Assembly: GCA_024404875.1 (NCBI GenBank)
Contig: JAKSPK010000027.1
Location: 1 to 33,931, forward strand
DNA from: Oscillospiraceae bacterium
Lineage (GTDB): Bacteria > Bacillota > Clostridia > Oscillospirales > Ruminococcaceae
Reading direction: 5' to 3'
Length of the DNA stretch: 33,931 bases
In this document: in pieces, positions 1 to 7,118 of the stretch
Numbering within the stretch: the first letter of the stretch is position 1
How the letters are laid out: each line of letters starts with the position of its first letter
Notes under the pieces: generated by a model
Database searches by the model: none
What the model was told of the DNA's origin: nothing
What the model saw: only the letters and a program-made list of their open reading frames with translations
Translations under genes and position numbers: made by a program

Positions 1-88
1 ACTGGCAGGAAGTCTGGCATTCGCCGCAGCCGCCGTTCTTTGCGCTCTCGCAAAGGCTGCGTGTCTCGATGGTCTGAATGTGACGCAT
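1..88 (-). CDS. scfA: SCIFF six-cysteine ranthipeptide precursor, N-terminal part (cut by window edge)
   Basis: Reading leftward from the ATG at 88-86, the frame gives 29 residues before the window ends. It starts MRHIQTIETR and continues through a CGECQTSCQ core. Cysteines at 13, 21, 24 and 28 and the CGECQTSCQ string match the SCIFF family (six cysteines in about 45 residues), near-universal in clostridia. In that family the peptide is modified by a dedicated radical SAM enzyme (ScfB) that forms Cys-derived thioether links; the maturase is normally the next gene downstream and would lie beyond the left edge. A strong ribosome site (GGAGG on the minus strand, plus-strand 99-103) sits 10 nt upstream of the ATG, with a near-consensus promoter at 170-198. 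About 16 residues, including the last two cysteines, should lie outside the window. Identity is confident from sequence; the cellular role of SCIFF is unresolved. Confidence 0.9.
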   Translation of the reverse strand, partial: MRHIQTIETRSLCESAKNGGCGECQTSCQ

Positions 89-169
89 GACTGATATACC
101 TCCTTCATACGGTAGTCTGCGGAAGCCCGCAGCGTGAGTATGCCGAAAACGGCATATAATCTCATGATT

Positions 170-198
170 ATTATACCACACTTTGGGAAAGAAGTCAA
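170..198 (-). promoter_or_regulatory. SigmaA promoter of the SCIFF gene
   Basis: On the minus strand there is TTGACT (plus 193-198), a 17-bp spacer and TATAAT (plus 170-175), with an extended -10 TGG immediately before the hexamer. It points at the SCIFF precursor about 80 nt downstream and diverges from the proS promoter. Confidence 0.85.
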
Positions 199-257
199 GC
201 GGCAATCTGCCTTGCAGTGCATTCCGGCAAAATTTAAGGGTTTTCTGCGGAAATGAC

Positions 258-286
258 TTGCATTTTCAGAAATAATATGGTAAAAT
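258..286 (+). promoter_or_regulatory. SigmaA promoter of proS
   Basis: TTGCAT (258-263), a 17-bp spacer and TAAAAT (281-286), with TGG preceding the -10. The leader up to the ATG at 344 is about 50 nt and holds a small hairpin (ATGCCG/CGGCAT, 304-320) followed by the purine-rich ribosome site AGGAAAGGAAG (326-336). The leader is far too short for a T-box. Confidence 0.8.
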
Positions 287-343
287 AAAAGAATATCATT
301 ATCATGCCGTCCTGCGGCATCAAACAGGAAAGGAAGAGTACTG

Positions 344-2071
344 ATGAAGGTTGCAAATATGCTCGGTGAGCGTTTCAAGAATGCGCCGAAAGACTGTGTG
401 ATCGAGAGCCATGCGCTGATGATGCGCGGCGGCTATATGAAATACATGGCAAACGGCATTTTCTCGCTGTATACACCCGCGAAGCGCATCATGCGGAAGA
501 TCGAACAGATCATTCGCGAGGAAATGGATGCCGTAGACGGACAGGAGGTCATGTTCCCGGTAGCGATGCCGGCATCTCTCTGGGAGGAATCCGGCCGCTA
601 TACCAGCATCGGCAGTGAAATGGCGCGCTGGAAGGATCGCTCCGGCAATCCGATGGTGCTGGGCATGACGCATGAGGAGGCTGCCGTGCATCTCGCACGC
701 GATACCGCTTCCTCCTATGCGGATTATCCGTTCATGATCTATCAGATTCAGACGAAATTCCGCGATGAGCCGCGCGCAAGAGGCGGCCTCATCCGCGTTC
801 GTGAATTCACGATGAAGGATGCTTATTCGTTCCACACCTCCCAGTCCGATCTGGAACGCTACTATGCGCGTGTCTACGACGCATACAACCGCATCTTCAA
901 GCGCTGCGGCTGCAAGAATTTCATTTCCGTTCAGTCGGACTCCGGCATGATGGGCGGCAGCATCTCTCATGAATTCATGCTGCTGACAGAGGTCGGCGAG
1001 GATACACTGGCAGTCTGCCCCTGCGGATACCGTGCCAATATGGAAGCAGCAGTGGTCAGCGTAACCAATGAGCCGGGCGAAATCGCCCCGCTGACAAAGG
1101 TCTCCACGCCAGATACCAAGACGATCGAGGATCTGAAGAATTTCCTGCATATGGATGAGAAGCAGCTCGCAAAGGCAGTTGTCTATCAGAAGAACGAGGA
1201 CGACAGCTATGTGATCGCCTTCATCCGCGGCGACCTTGAGGTCAACGAGACCAAACTTCGCAATCATCTCGGCTTCGAGATTCATCCGGCTGTCGATATC
1301 ACCGAGGAAAGCGGCATCGTGCCGGGCTTCATCGGTCCGGTCGGTCTGCCGAAGAATATTAAAGTCGTATTCGACAAATCGCTCGCGGGCATCGAAAACC
1401 TCGTCTGCGGCGCAAATGAAGCAGATGCACATTACACCGGTCTCAATGTCGCACGCGATCTCGGCAATGTCTCCTATGTCGATGTGGCAAAGACCTTTGC
1501 GGGCGCTGTCTGCCCGGAATGCGGTCAGCCGCATATCCGCATTGAAAAGGGCATCGAGATCGGAAATATCTTCCAGCTCGGTAAAAAGTATACCGAGTCC
1601 ATGGACATGACCTATCTTGATGAAGAGGGCAGCCGTCAGTATCCGATCATGGGCTGCTACGGCATCGGTGTCGGAAGACTCTGCGCATCTGTCTGCCAGG
1701 AAAGCCACGATAACTATGGCCCGATCTGGCCGATTACCATTGCGCCGTGGCAGGTCGAGATCTGCAATCTGCGTGTCGATGATCCTGCAGTCAAAGAGGC
1801 TGCTGACCGGCTTTATGCAGAGCTGATCTCACTGGGCGTTGAGGTACTGTACGATGACAGAGATATCCGTCCGGGCGCGATGTTCGCAGACGCTGATCTC
1901 TTCGGCATCCCGCTCCGCGCTGTAATCAGCCCGAAGTCGCTTGCAGCAGGCGGCATCGAAATCACCGCACGCGACAAGTCGATCAAGGAGAATATCCCGG
2001 CAGATCAGGCAGCGGCATGGCTGCGCAATAAAGTCACGGAGCTGCTTTGCGCTGCTTCGAATGACGACTGA
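344..2071 (+). CDS. proS: Prolyl-tRNA synthetase (bacterial type, with editing insertion)
   Basis: Class II aminoacyl-tRNA synthetase that charges tRNA-Pro with proline in the cytoplasm. At 575 aa it matches the bacterial ProS length. Visible features are an N-terminal catalytic half with the motif 2 region (FRDEPRARGGLIRVREFTMK, about residues 142-161), a middle insertion from about 225 to 405 in the position of the INS editing domain that clears Ala-tRNA-Pro, motif 3 (MGCYGIGVGR, about 436-445) and a C-terminal anticodon-binding domain ending in a short charged tail. The usual GIGVSR of motif 3 reads GIGVGR, a conservative change. The ATG at 344 has a good ribosome site. It is a single-gene unit with its own promoter and a strong terminator at 2153-2187. 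Confidence 0.97.
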   Translation: MKVANMLGERFKNAPKDCVIESHALMMRGGYMKYMANGIFSLYTPAKRIMRKIEQIIREEMDAVDGQEVMFPVAMPASLWEESGRYTSIGSEMARWKDRSGNPMVLGMTHEEAAVHLARDTASSYADYPFMIYQIQTKFRDEPRARGGLIRVREFTMKDAYSFHTSQSDLERYYARVYDAYNRIFKRCGCKNFISVQSDSGMMGGSISHEFMLLTEVGEDTLAVCPCGYRANMEAAVVSVTNEPGEIAPLTKVSTPDTKTIEDLKNFLHMDEKQLAKAVVYQKNEDDSYVIAFIRGDLEVNETKLRNHLGFEIHPAVDITEESGIVPGFIGPVGLPKNIKVVFDKSLAGIENLVCGANEADAHYTGLNVARDLGNVSYVDVAKTFAGAVCPECGQPHIRIEKGIEIGNIFQLGKKYTESMDMTYLDEEGSRQYPIMGCYGIGVGRLCASVCQESHDNYGPIWPITIAPWQVEICNLRVDDPAVKEAADRLYAELISLGVEVLYDDRDIRPGAMFADADLFGIPLRAVISPKSLAAGGIEITARDKSIKENIPADQAAAWLRNKVTELLCAASNDD

Positions 2072-2152
2072 GATTCCGAAGTCTCATCGCAGAAGCCGTT
2101 TGTTCAGCGAATCCGGCAAGCGGATGCGCCTGCTGTTTCGGAACGAAAGGGC

Positions 2153-2187
2153 AAAGCTGTACGGCTGAAAATGCCGTACAGCTTTTT
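2153..2187 (+). terminator. Rho-independent terminator after proS
   Basis: A perfect 13-bp stem (AAAGCTGTACGGC with GCCGTACAGCTTT), a 7-nt loop and trailing Ts, located 82 nt after the proS stop. The next 227 nt up to 2414 show no convincing promoter, RNA or gene. Confidence 0.9.
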
Positions 2188-2414
2188 GCATATCATTATT
2201 TCAGGGCTCATACGAACCAAATCTTTTCAAAGGCTTTCGGTTCCTTCGGTTAGTACCCCCGCATTCTATATGGGAAAAATTGCAGCTAATGCCATCATAA
2301 CTTTCAAGGGAAAGCACTGCGCGAAACCATGCGCAAAAAATGCATTGGCTGCAAATGATCTATGATATTCGTTTGGAGGCGGAGATAAAAACGCGCTCCG
2401 GAAAGGAACATTCG

Positions 2415-3059
2415 ATGAAAAAAGGAATCTTATTCGATCTCGACGGTACACTCTGGGATTCGTCAGAGTCGGTGACTGCTGCATGGAACCAAACAATCCG
2501 CGAGCGCACCGACCGCAGCGAGCAGTTCACCGTTGATGATATGCACAATTTTATGGGCAGGACAATAGAGGCGATCGCTGCACTGATGTTTCCCACGCTG
2601 CCCGATCCGGAACGCCTTGCCATTCTGGAGCAATGCAGCGAGGACGAGCTGACGTATCTCAGTGCGCAAGAATGCCCGCCGCTCTATCCGGAGGAGCAGG
2701 CTGTTCTGACAAAACTCGCATCGGAATATACACTCGGCATCGTCAGCAACTGTCAGGTCGGCTATATCGAGATCTATCTGGACAAGTGCGGCTTCCCGCA
2801 GCTGTTCTCCGATCACGAATGCGCCGGACAGACAGGGCTTTCCAAAGGGCAGAATATCCGGCTCGTCATGGATCGGCAGGGTATCACAGACTGCGTGTAT
2901 CTCGGCGATACACAGGGTGATGCGGATGCGGCAAAGGAAGCGGGCATCCCGTTCATCCATGCAGCATACGGCTTTGGCACGGCAGATGAATGTGCTGCGT
3001 CGGTCAGCGATATCCGCGATCTGCCGGAGGCGGTTCATGCAATCTTTGCCAAGAGATGA
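2415..3059 (+). CDS. HAD-family phosphatase (phosphoglycolate/beta-phosphoglucomutase-like)
   Basis: A 214-aa cytoplasmic HAD hydrolase, expected to dephosphorylate a small phosphometabolite through an aspartyl-phosphate intermediate. Motif I is FDLDGTLWDS with nucleophile D8 and acid/base D10. Motif II is the SNCQ segment at about residue 113, motif III is the lysine of LSKGQ at about residue 144, and motif IV is GDTQGDADAA with D165 and D169 for Mg2+. A helical cap lies between motifs I and II, as in subfamily IA. The frame is open further upstream, but the ATG at 2415 has AAAGGA 7 nt before it and places the DxD motif at the normal distance from the N-terminus, so it was preferred over the ATG at 2340. 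The substrate cannot be told from sequence. No promoter was found between the proS terminator and this gene. Confidence 0.88.
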   Translation: MKKGILFDLDGTLWDSSESVTAAWNQTIRERTDRSEQFTVDDMHNFMGRTIEAIAALMFPTLPDPERLAILEQCSEDELTYLSAQECPPLYPEEQAVLTKLASEYTLGIVSNCQVGYIEIYLDKCGFPQLFSDHECAGQTGLSKGQNIRLVMDRQGITDCVYLGDTQGDADAAKEAGIPFIHAAYGFGTADECAASVSDIRDLPEAVHAIFAKR

Positions 3060-3108
3060 TTCTTCGCGGCAACATACGCCGCTGCCATGATTTTTCATCG
3101 TATTTTCA

Positions 3109-3137
3109 TTGCATTTTAACATAAAATATGGTATAAT
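3109..3137 (+). promoter_or_regulatory. SigmaA promoter of the TerB-like/ATPase operon
   Basis: TTGCAT (3109-3114), a 17-bp spacer and TATAAT (3132-3137) with TGG before the -10. Transcription should start near 3144, giving a roughly 30-nt leader, so the in-frame TTG at 3109 cannot be the start codon of the following gene. Confidence 0.88.
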
Positions 3138-3174
3138 GAATCAGTATGTCATGACGGAAAGGAAGCGTTGCCGA

Positions 3175-4770
3175 ATGAGTATGCTAAATCTGCTGAAAAA
3201 GCTCTTCAAAGCCGCAGGCGGTACATTCGGAGAACCGCAGCCGACTGCATCAAAGCCGAAACGAAAACCAGCTGCCAAAAAAACGACGTCAAAAAAACCA
3301 GCCGCAGCGAAATCTGCTGCATCGAAGCGCAAGAGTACTGCATCGCACTCCGCACAGGTCTACGGCTCTGAAGCAATCTTTGCAAATCCGGCAGCGGTAC
3401 TGACGCCAGTTCCTGCGCAGATTCGGCAAATGCGTTCACTCTCAGGCTATGACAATCTAACCGGTCAGCGCTCTATGGAGCAGCTTTTCTATCAACAAGG
3501 CAAATACATGGAAAACTACACCGACGATTATGCCGAGACCGTCCAATGCGGCCGCAGCACGCCGATGTATTATAATATGAAAGATCCGGAGCTGCGCGCC
3601 TATTTCACATGGCGCACGCGCTACCGCCAGGGGATGCTGCCTGCTGCGCAGAATGCATTCCTGATGCTCTATACCTACGAGATCCTGAATCTGATCGGAT
3701 TCACTTCATCGGAACAGGCCTACGACGCACTCGGCAGGCTGTTCAGCGATTACGGAGAGACCTATCCGCAGGTGCGGAAATCGCTGCTGCGCTGGATACC
3801 GGATTTCGCCGCTTTTTATCATCTTCCCTATCGCCTTGACAACCCGCGTGAGGCGGCTCAGGTCACGATCCTGCGGCACAGCTCCCATTCCGCAGAAGAG
3901 CTGCTCCTTGCGCTCGACCTGCTCTCAAAGTATCACATCAAGGATTCCAAACTCTATCTCGCGGAGCCGGAAAAGGTTGCCGATCTGCTGAAAGCGGTCT
4001 ATGTGAAAATGCTGATGCACTATGCCGAAAACAAAAACGCATCGTTTTCCTCATATCTGCTCGGTGAACAGCGCCGCGAAGAATATATCATGTTCGAGGG
4101 GGCAGTCTTCCTGTTCCGCAGCTTGCAGCCGGACGGTGATTATCGTCTCTCACCGCTTTGCGTCTATCACTGCTGCAAGGGAAACTGGGCGCGCGAGACA
4201 TTCTGCTCGGATCCGCACAGCGACCGCATCGGCGCATTTCTGCGGACATTCGATTCGCTGCTGCGAGAAAAGCTGCATTTCAAGAGCAAGCTCAAACAGG
4301 GCGTTTTGCCGGCTGGCGAGACGGAGATCATCCGCGATGCAATCGACAGCTATTTCGAGGAACAGAAACGGAAAAACGCGCCGATCATCACGCTGAATGA
4401 GGAGGAGCTTGACCGTATCCGGCTCGCGGCAGAGCATACGACCGATATGCTGACGCTGCCAGAGGATGCTGTTCAGGAAGCATCGCCTGCAGCTCAACCG
4501 GAACCGGAGCAGGAGCCTGAAGATGACAATGACGAGATACCGGATCTGCCGCTCAGTGCACCGGCCATGGCGCTGCTGATCTGCCTGATGACAGGCGAAT
4601 CCTATCAGCCGCTGGTCGATGCCGGACAGATGCTCTCTGTGTTGGCGGACGAAATTAATGAAAACCTCTATGATCAAATCGGCGATACCGTAATTGAAAT
4701 GCAGGATGATGATACACCGGTACTGATCGAGGACTACCTTGACGATTTGAAAGGAATGCTGGAAACATGA
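3175..4770 (+). CDS. TerB_N / TerB_C domain protein
   Basis: A 531-aa protein with no signal peptide. Residues about 20-60 form a Lys/Ala/Ser-rich basic linker. Residues about 110-280 resemble the TerB_N domain, including an aromatic PMYYNMKDPELRAYFTWRTR segment followed by helices. An acidic Glu/Pro-rich stretch lies near 440-465. The last 70 residues (LADEINENLYDQIGDTVIE, then an IEDY-type tail) resemble the end of TerB_C. These domains are linked in the literature to predicted DNA-processing modules containing a P-loop ATPase and an SF2 helicase; no biochemical role is known to me. The ATG at 3175 was chosen because GGAAAGGAAG lies just upstream and the promoter overlaps earlier in-frame starts. 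The stop overlaps the start of the ATPase gene by 4 nt (ATGA), so the two proteins are probably made together as partners. Domain calls are by eye. Confidence 0.75.
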   Translation: MSMLNLLKKLFKAAGGTFGEPQPTASKPKRKPAAKKTTSKKPAAAKSAASKRKSTASHSAQVYGSEAIFANPAAVLTPVPAQIRQMRSLSGYDNLTGQRSMEQLFYQQGKYMENYTDDYAETVQCGRSTPMYYNMKDPELRAYFTWRTRYRQGMLPAAQNAFLMLYTYEILNLIGFTSSEQAYDALGRLFSDYGETYPQVRKSLLRWIPDFAAFYHLPYRLDNPREAAQVTILRHSSHSAEELLLALDLLSKYHIKDSKLYLAEPEKVADLLKAVYVKMLMHYAENKNASFSSYLLGEQRREEYIMFEGAVFLFRSLQPDGDYRLSPLCVYHCCKGNWARETFCSDPHSDRIGAFLRTFDSLLREKLHFKSKLKQGVLPAGETEIIRDAIDSYFEEQKRKNAPIITLNEEELDRIRLAAEHTTDMLTLPEDAVQEASPAAQPEPEQEPEDDNDEIPDLPLSAPAMALLICLMTGESYQPLVDAGQMLSVLADEINENLYDQIGDTVIEMQDDDTPVLIEDYLDDLKGMLET

Positions 4771-6086
4771 ATATCCCGAAGCGAATGGCCGGTGCAGTCA
4801 TCCATGCACTGCAGGGCGGCGTTGTGCCGCGCATCGGCTTGCAGTATATCGCGGTCGGCAGAGAAAAGGAAATCGAAGCACTGCTCCATGACATTGAAGT
4901 CATGGCAGACGGCGGGGCATCATTCCGGTTCATCAGCGGAAAATACGGAAGCGGCAAGAGCTTTCTGCTGCAAACGATCCGCAATTACGCAATGGACAGA
5001 GGCTTTGCGGTCTGCGATGCCGACCTCTCGCCTGAGCGCAGATTGCAGGGCACGAACGGTCAGGGACTTGCGACCTACAAGGAGCTGATGCAGAATCTCT
5101 CCACCAAGACCAAGCCGGACGGGGGCGCGCTCACGCTGATCCTCGACCGCTGGATCAACGGAATCCGGACAGGCATCGCAGCGGAAACCGGTCTTGAGCT
5201 GACTGATCCCGAATTTCACAAGCAGGTCGAAAGAAAAATCTATCAGACCGTCGATTTGCTGAGCGGACTCGTTCACGGCTTTGATTTTGCTGCGCTCCTG
5301 CGCATCTACTATCAGTCCTTTGTCAATGACGATGCGGAGACGAAGGCCAAGGTCATCAAGTGGTTCCGCGGCGAATATCAGAACAAAACCGAAGCGAAAA
5401 ATGAACTCGGCGTCAGCATCTGCATCCGTGATGACGACTGGTATGAATATATAAAAATCTTCGCGATGTTTCTGAAGCAGGCTGGCTATCAAGGATTGAT
5501 CGTGCTGGTCGATGAGCTGGTCAACCTCTACAAGATTCCGCAAAGCATCTCGCGTGAGCGGAATTACGAGAAGATCCTGACGATGTATAATGACACAATG
5601 CAGGGCAAAGCACAGTATCTCGGCATTGTCATGTGCGGCACGCCGCAGTGCATGGAGGATCCGCGCCGCGGCATTTACAGCTATGAAGCGCTCCGCTCGC
5701 GGCTCATGGACGGAAAATACTGCGACGGCAAAAACAATCTCAATGCGCCGATCATCCGGCTGGAAGCGCTCAATTATGCAGAGATGCGCATTCTGGTCGA
5801 GAAGCTCGCGGAGATCCACGCCGTGCTTTACGGCTATGAACAGATCGTCACCGCAGAGGACATGGACAGCTTTATCAAAATTGAATACGGACGAATCGGT
5901 GCGGACAGCAACCTGACGCCGCGCGAAGTAATCCGCGATTTCATCGAGGTGCTGGACATCATGCAGCAGCATCCGGGCAGCACGGCGGAATCGCTGCTCG
6001 GCGGCAGCAGCGGCTTCACTTTTGCGCCGACCGCACTGGAGGCTCAAGAACCGGTTGAGGACGAATTCGCGGAATTCACAGTATGA
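4767..6086 (+). CDS. P-loop ATPase, BrxD-like (DUF2791 type)
   Basis: A 439-aa predicted cytoplasmic ATPase. Walker A is GKYGSGKS (residues 58-65) and Walker B is LIVLVDE with D249 and E250. The N-terminal stretch NIPKRMAGAVIHALQGGVVP followed by YIAVGREKEI is typical of the DUF2791 family, which includes BrxD of BREX loci. A region rich in basic and aromatic residues lies between the Walker motifs, and a C-terminal helical part follows YEALRSRLMD. Its start overlaps the TerB-like gene by 4 nt, indicating translational coupling. The Lhr-like helicase that normally partners BrxD is nearby at 7119 but in a separate transcription unit. I infer a role in ATP-driven DNA handling with that helicase; the sequence alone does not show the substrate or whether it acts in defence or repair. 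Confidence 0.82.
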   Translation: MNIPKRMAGAVIHALQGGVVPRIGLQYIAVGREKEIEALLHDIEVMADGGASFRFISGKYGSGKSFLLQTIRNYAMDRGFAVCDADLSPERRLQGTNGQGLATYKELMQNLSTKTKPDGGALTLILDRWINGIRTGIAAETGLELTDPEFHKQVERKIYQTVDLLSGLVHGFDFAALLRIYYQSFVNDDAETKAKVIKWFRGEYQNKTEAKNELGVSICIRDDDWYEYIKIFAMFLKQAGYQGLIVLVDELVNLYKIPQSISRERNYEKILTMYNDTMQGKAQYLGIVMCGTPQCMEDPRRGIYSYEALRSRLMDGKYCDGKNNLNAPIIRLEALNYAEMRILVEKLAEIHAVLYGYEQIVTAEDMDSFIKIEYGRIGADSNLTPREVIRDFIEVLDIMQQHPGSTAESLLGGSSGFTFAPTALEAQEPVEDEFAEFTV

Positions 6087-6152
6087 CCGCGATTCAATAT
6101 ATGCCTGCGGCAGAGCAGCCCCAGGCACAATACAGATAAGGAGAGTATTGAT

Positions 6153-6812
6153 ATGAAACTGAGAAAGAAAGCAATCCTTGCAGCAGCAGCCATGCTGCTC
6201 GGCAGCACGCTCATGCTTGCGGGATGCGGCAGCACAGCAGGCGGCAACACAGCAGATGGACAAGCTGCCGGCACGGAGATCACACTGGAAAAGAATCAGT
6301 TTGTTGTGACGCTCTATCCGAAGTATGCGCCGATCACCTGCGAGAACTTTGAAGGTCTCGTCAAGGATAAATTCTATGACGGCCTGATCTTCCACCGCGT
6401 CGTCGACGACTTCATGGCGCAGGGCGGCGATCCCACCGGCACCGGTGCAGGCGGCAGCTCTAAGACGATCAAGGGCGAATTCAAGAGCAACGGTGTGGAC
6501 AATCAGCTCTCGCATACGCGCGGCATCATCTCGATGGCACGCAGCAGCGATCCGGACAGCGCATCAAGCCAGTTCTTCATCTGCTATTCGGACAGCGATA
6601 CATTCCTTGACGGCAATTACGCCGCATTCGGTGAGGTCACACAGGGCATGGAAGTTGTCGATGACTTCCTCAAGGTCGATCGCACAGTCAACAGCAGCGG
6701 CGAAATGGCCTCCCCGAAGACACCGATCACGATCGACACTGCTGTCATGGCGGCAGATGACAAGGACGGCAATCACCGCGTTCTGTTCACCATGCAGGAC
6801 TTCCTGAAATAA
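6153..6812 (+). CDS. Cyclophilin-type peptidyl-prolyl isomerase, lipoprotein
   Basis: A 219-aa exported foldase that catalyses cis/trans isomerisation of X-Pro bonds at the outer face of the membrane. The N-terminus is a lipoprotein signal (basic MKLRKK, Ala/Leu core, lipobox LAGC with Cys25) followed by a Gly/Ala/Ser linker. The catalytic domain carries the cyclophilin signature FHRVVDDFMAQGGDP with the active Arg at residue 82, and later SMARS, SSQFFI and LDGNYAAFGEV, all expected for the family. AAGGAGAG at 6138-6145 is an excellent ribosome site. It lies 66 nt after the ATPase stop with no terminator between, so it may be read through from that operon, but its extracellular role has no obvious link to the cytoplasmic ATPase. 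A terminator follows at 6853-6884. Confidence 0.95.
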   Translation: MKLRKKAILAAAAMLLGSTLMLAGCGSTAGGNTADGQAAGTEITLEKNQFVVTLYPKYAPITCENFEGLVKDKFYDGLIFHRVVDDFMAQGGDPTGTGAGGSSKTIKGEFKSNGVDNQLSHTRGIISMARSSDPDSASSQFFICYSDSDTFLDGNYAAFGEVTQGMEVVDDFLKVDRTVNSSGEMASPKTPITIDTAVMAADDKDGNHRVLFTMQDFLK

Positions 6813-6852
6813 TTTTTTCAGACTGATTTCAGCGAGAAGCATGATAATCAAT

Positions 6853-6884
6853 GCATCCCGTTCCGGACAAGCGGGACGGGATGC
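6853..6884 (+). terminator. Terminator after the cyclophilin gene
   Basis: A 13-bp stem (GCATCCCGTTCCG with CGGGACGGGATGC, one G-T pair) around a 6-nt loop, then TTTGTATT. The T tract is interrupted, so termination may be partial. Confidence 0.75.
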
Positions 6885-7007
6885 TTTGTATTATCTCTGC
6901 GTTATATCTTCAATGAATTCCGGAATATCCCCGGCCGGCAGTAAAGCGCCGTGCAAATTGCATTGAGAAGCGGATGATCCAATTCCGATCTATTCGTATT
7001 CTTTCCT

Positions 7008-7100
7008 GATAAACGATAATTATGATATGTTTGTTCAATCCGGCACGACGGATTACAGGCACTCTCTATTCATTTTTTTGATACAAAATTATCGTTAATC
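7008..7100. repeat. Long spaced inverted repeat upstream of the helicase gene
   Basis: The arm at 7008-7024 (GATAAACGATAATTATG) and the reverse complement of 7084-7100 match at 15 of 17 positions, including a perfect ACGATAATT core. The arm centres are 76 bp apart. The second arm ends 18 nt before the helicase ATG. A weak promoter-like pair lies between the arms (TTGTTC at 7031, TACAGG at 7054, 17 bp apart). The layout suits two operators for a dimeric regulator, or DNA looping. The rest of the 6893-7118 gap shows nothing else. Confidence 0.55.
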
Positions 7101-7118
7101 GAAAAACGGTGGTGACAT

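Noticed and set aside
258-343. T-box or other riboswitch ahead of proS
   Set aside because: The leader is only about 50 nt, with one small hairpin and no terminator.
2171-2365. Small 64-codon frame between the proS terminator and the HAD gene
   Set aside because: It starts inside the terminator stem, has no ribosome site and no recognisable product.
3109-3174. Upstream starts (TTG at 3109 and later in-frame ATGs) for the TerB-like protein
   Set aside because: The promoter -35/-10 occupies 3109-3137, so the mRNA begins after the TTG; the ATG at 3175 has the best-placed ribosome site.
4920-6515. Long minus-strand frame opposite the ATPase and cyclophilin genes
   Set aside because: It spans two well-supported plus-strand genes with clear motifs and shows no motif of its own.
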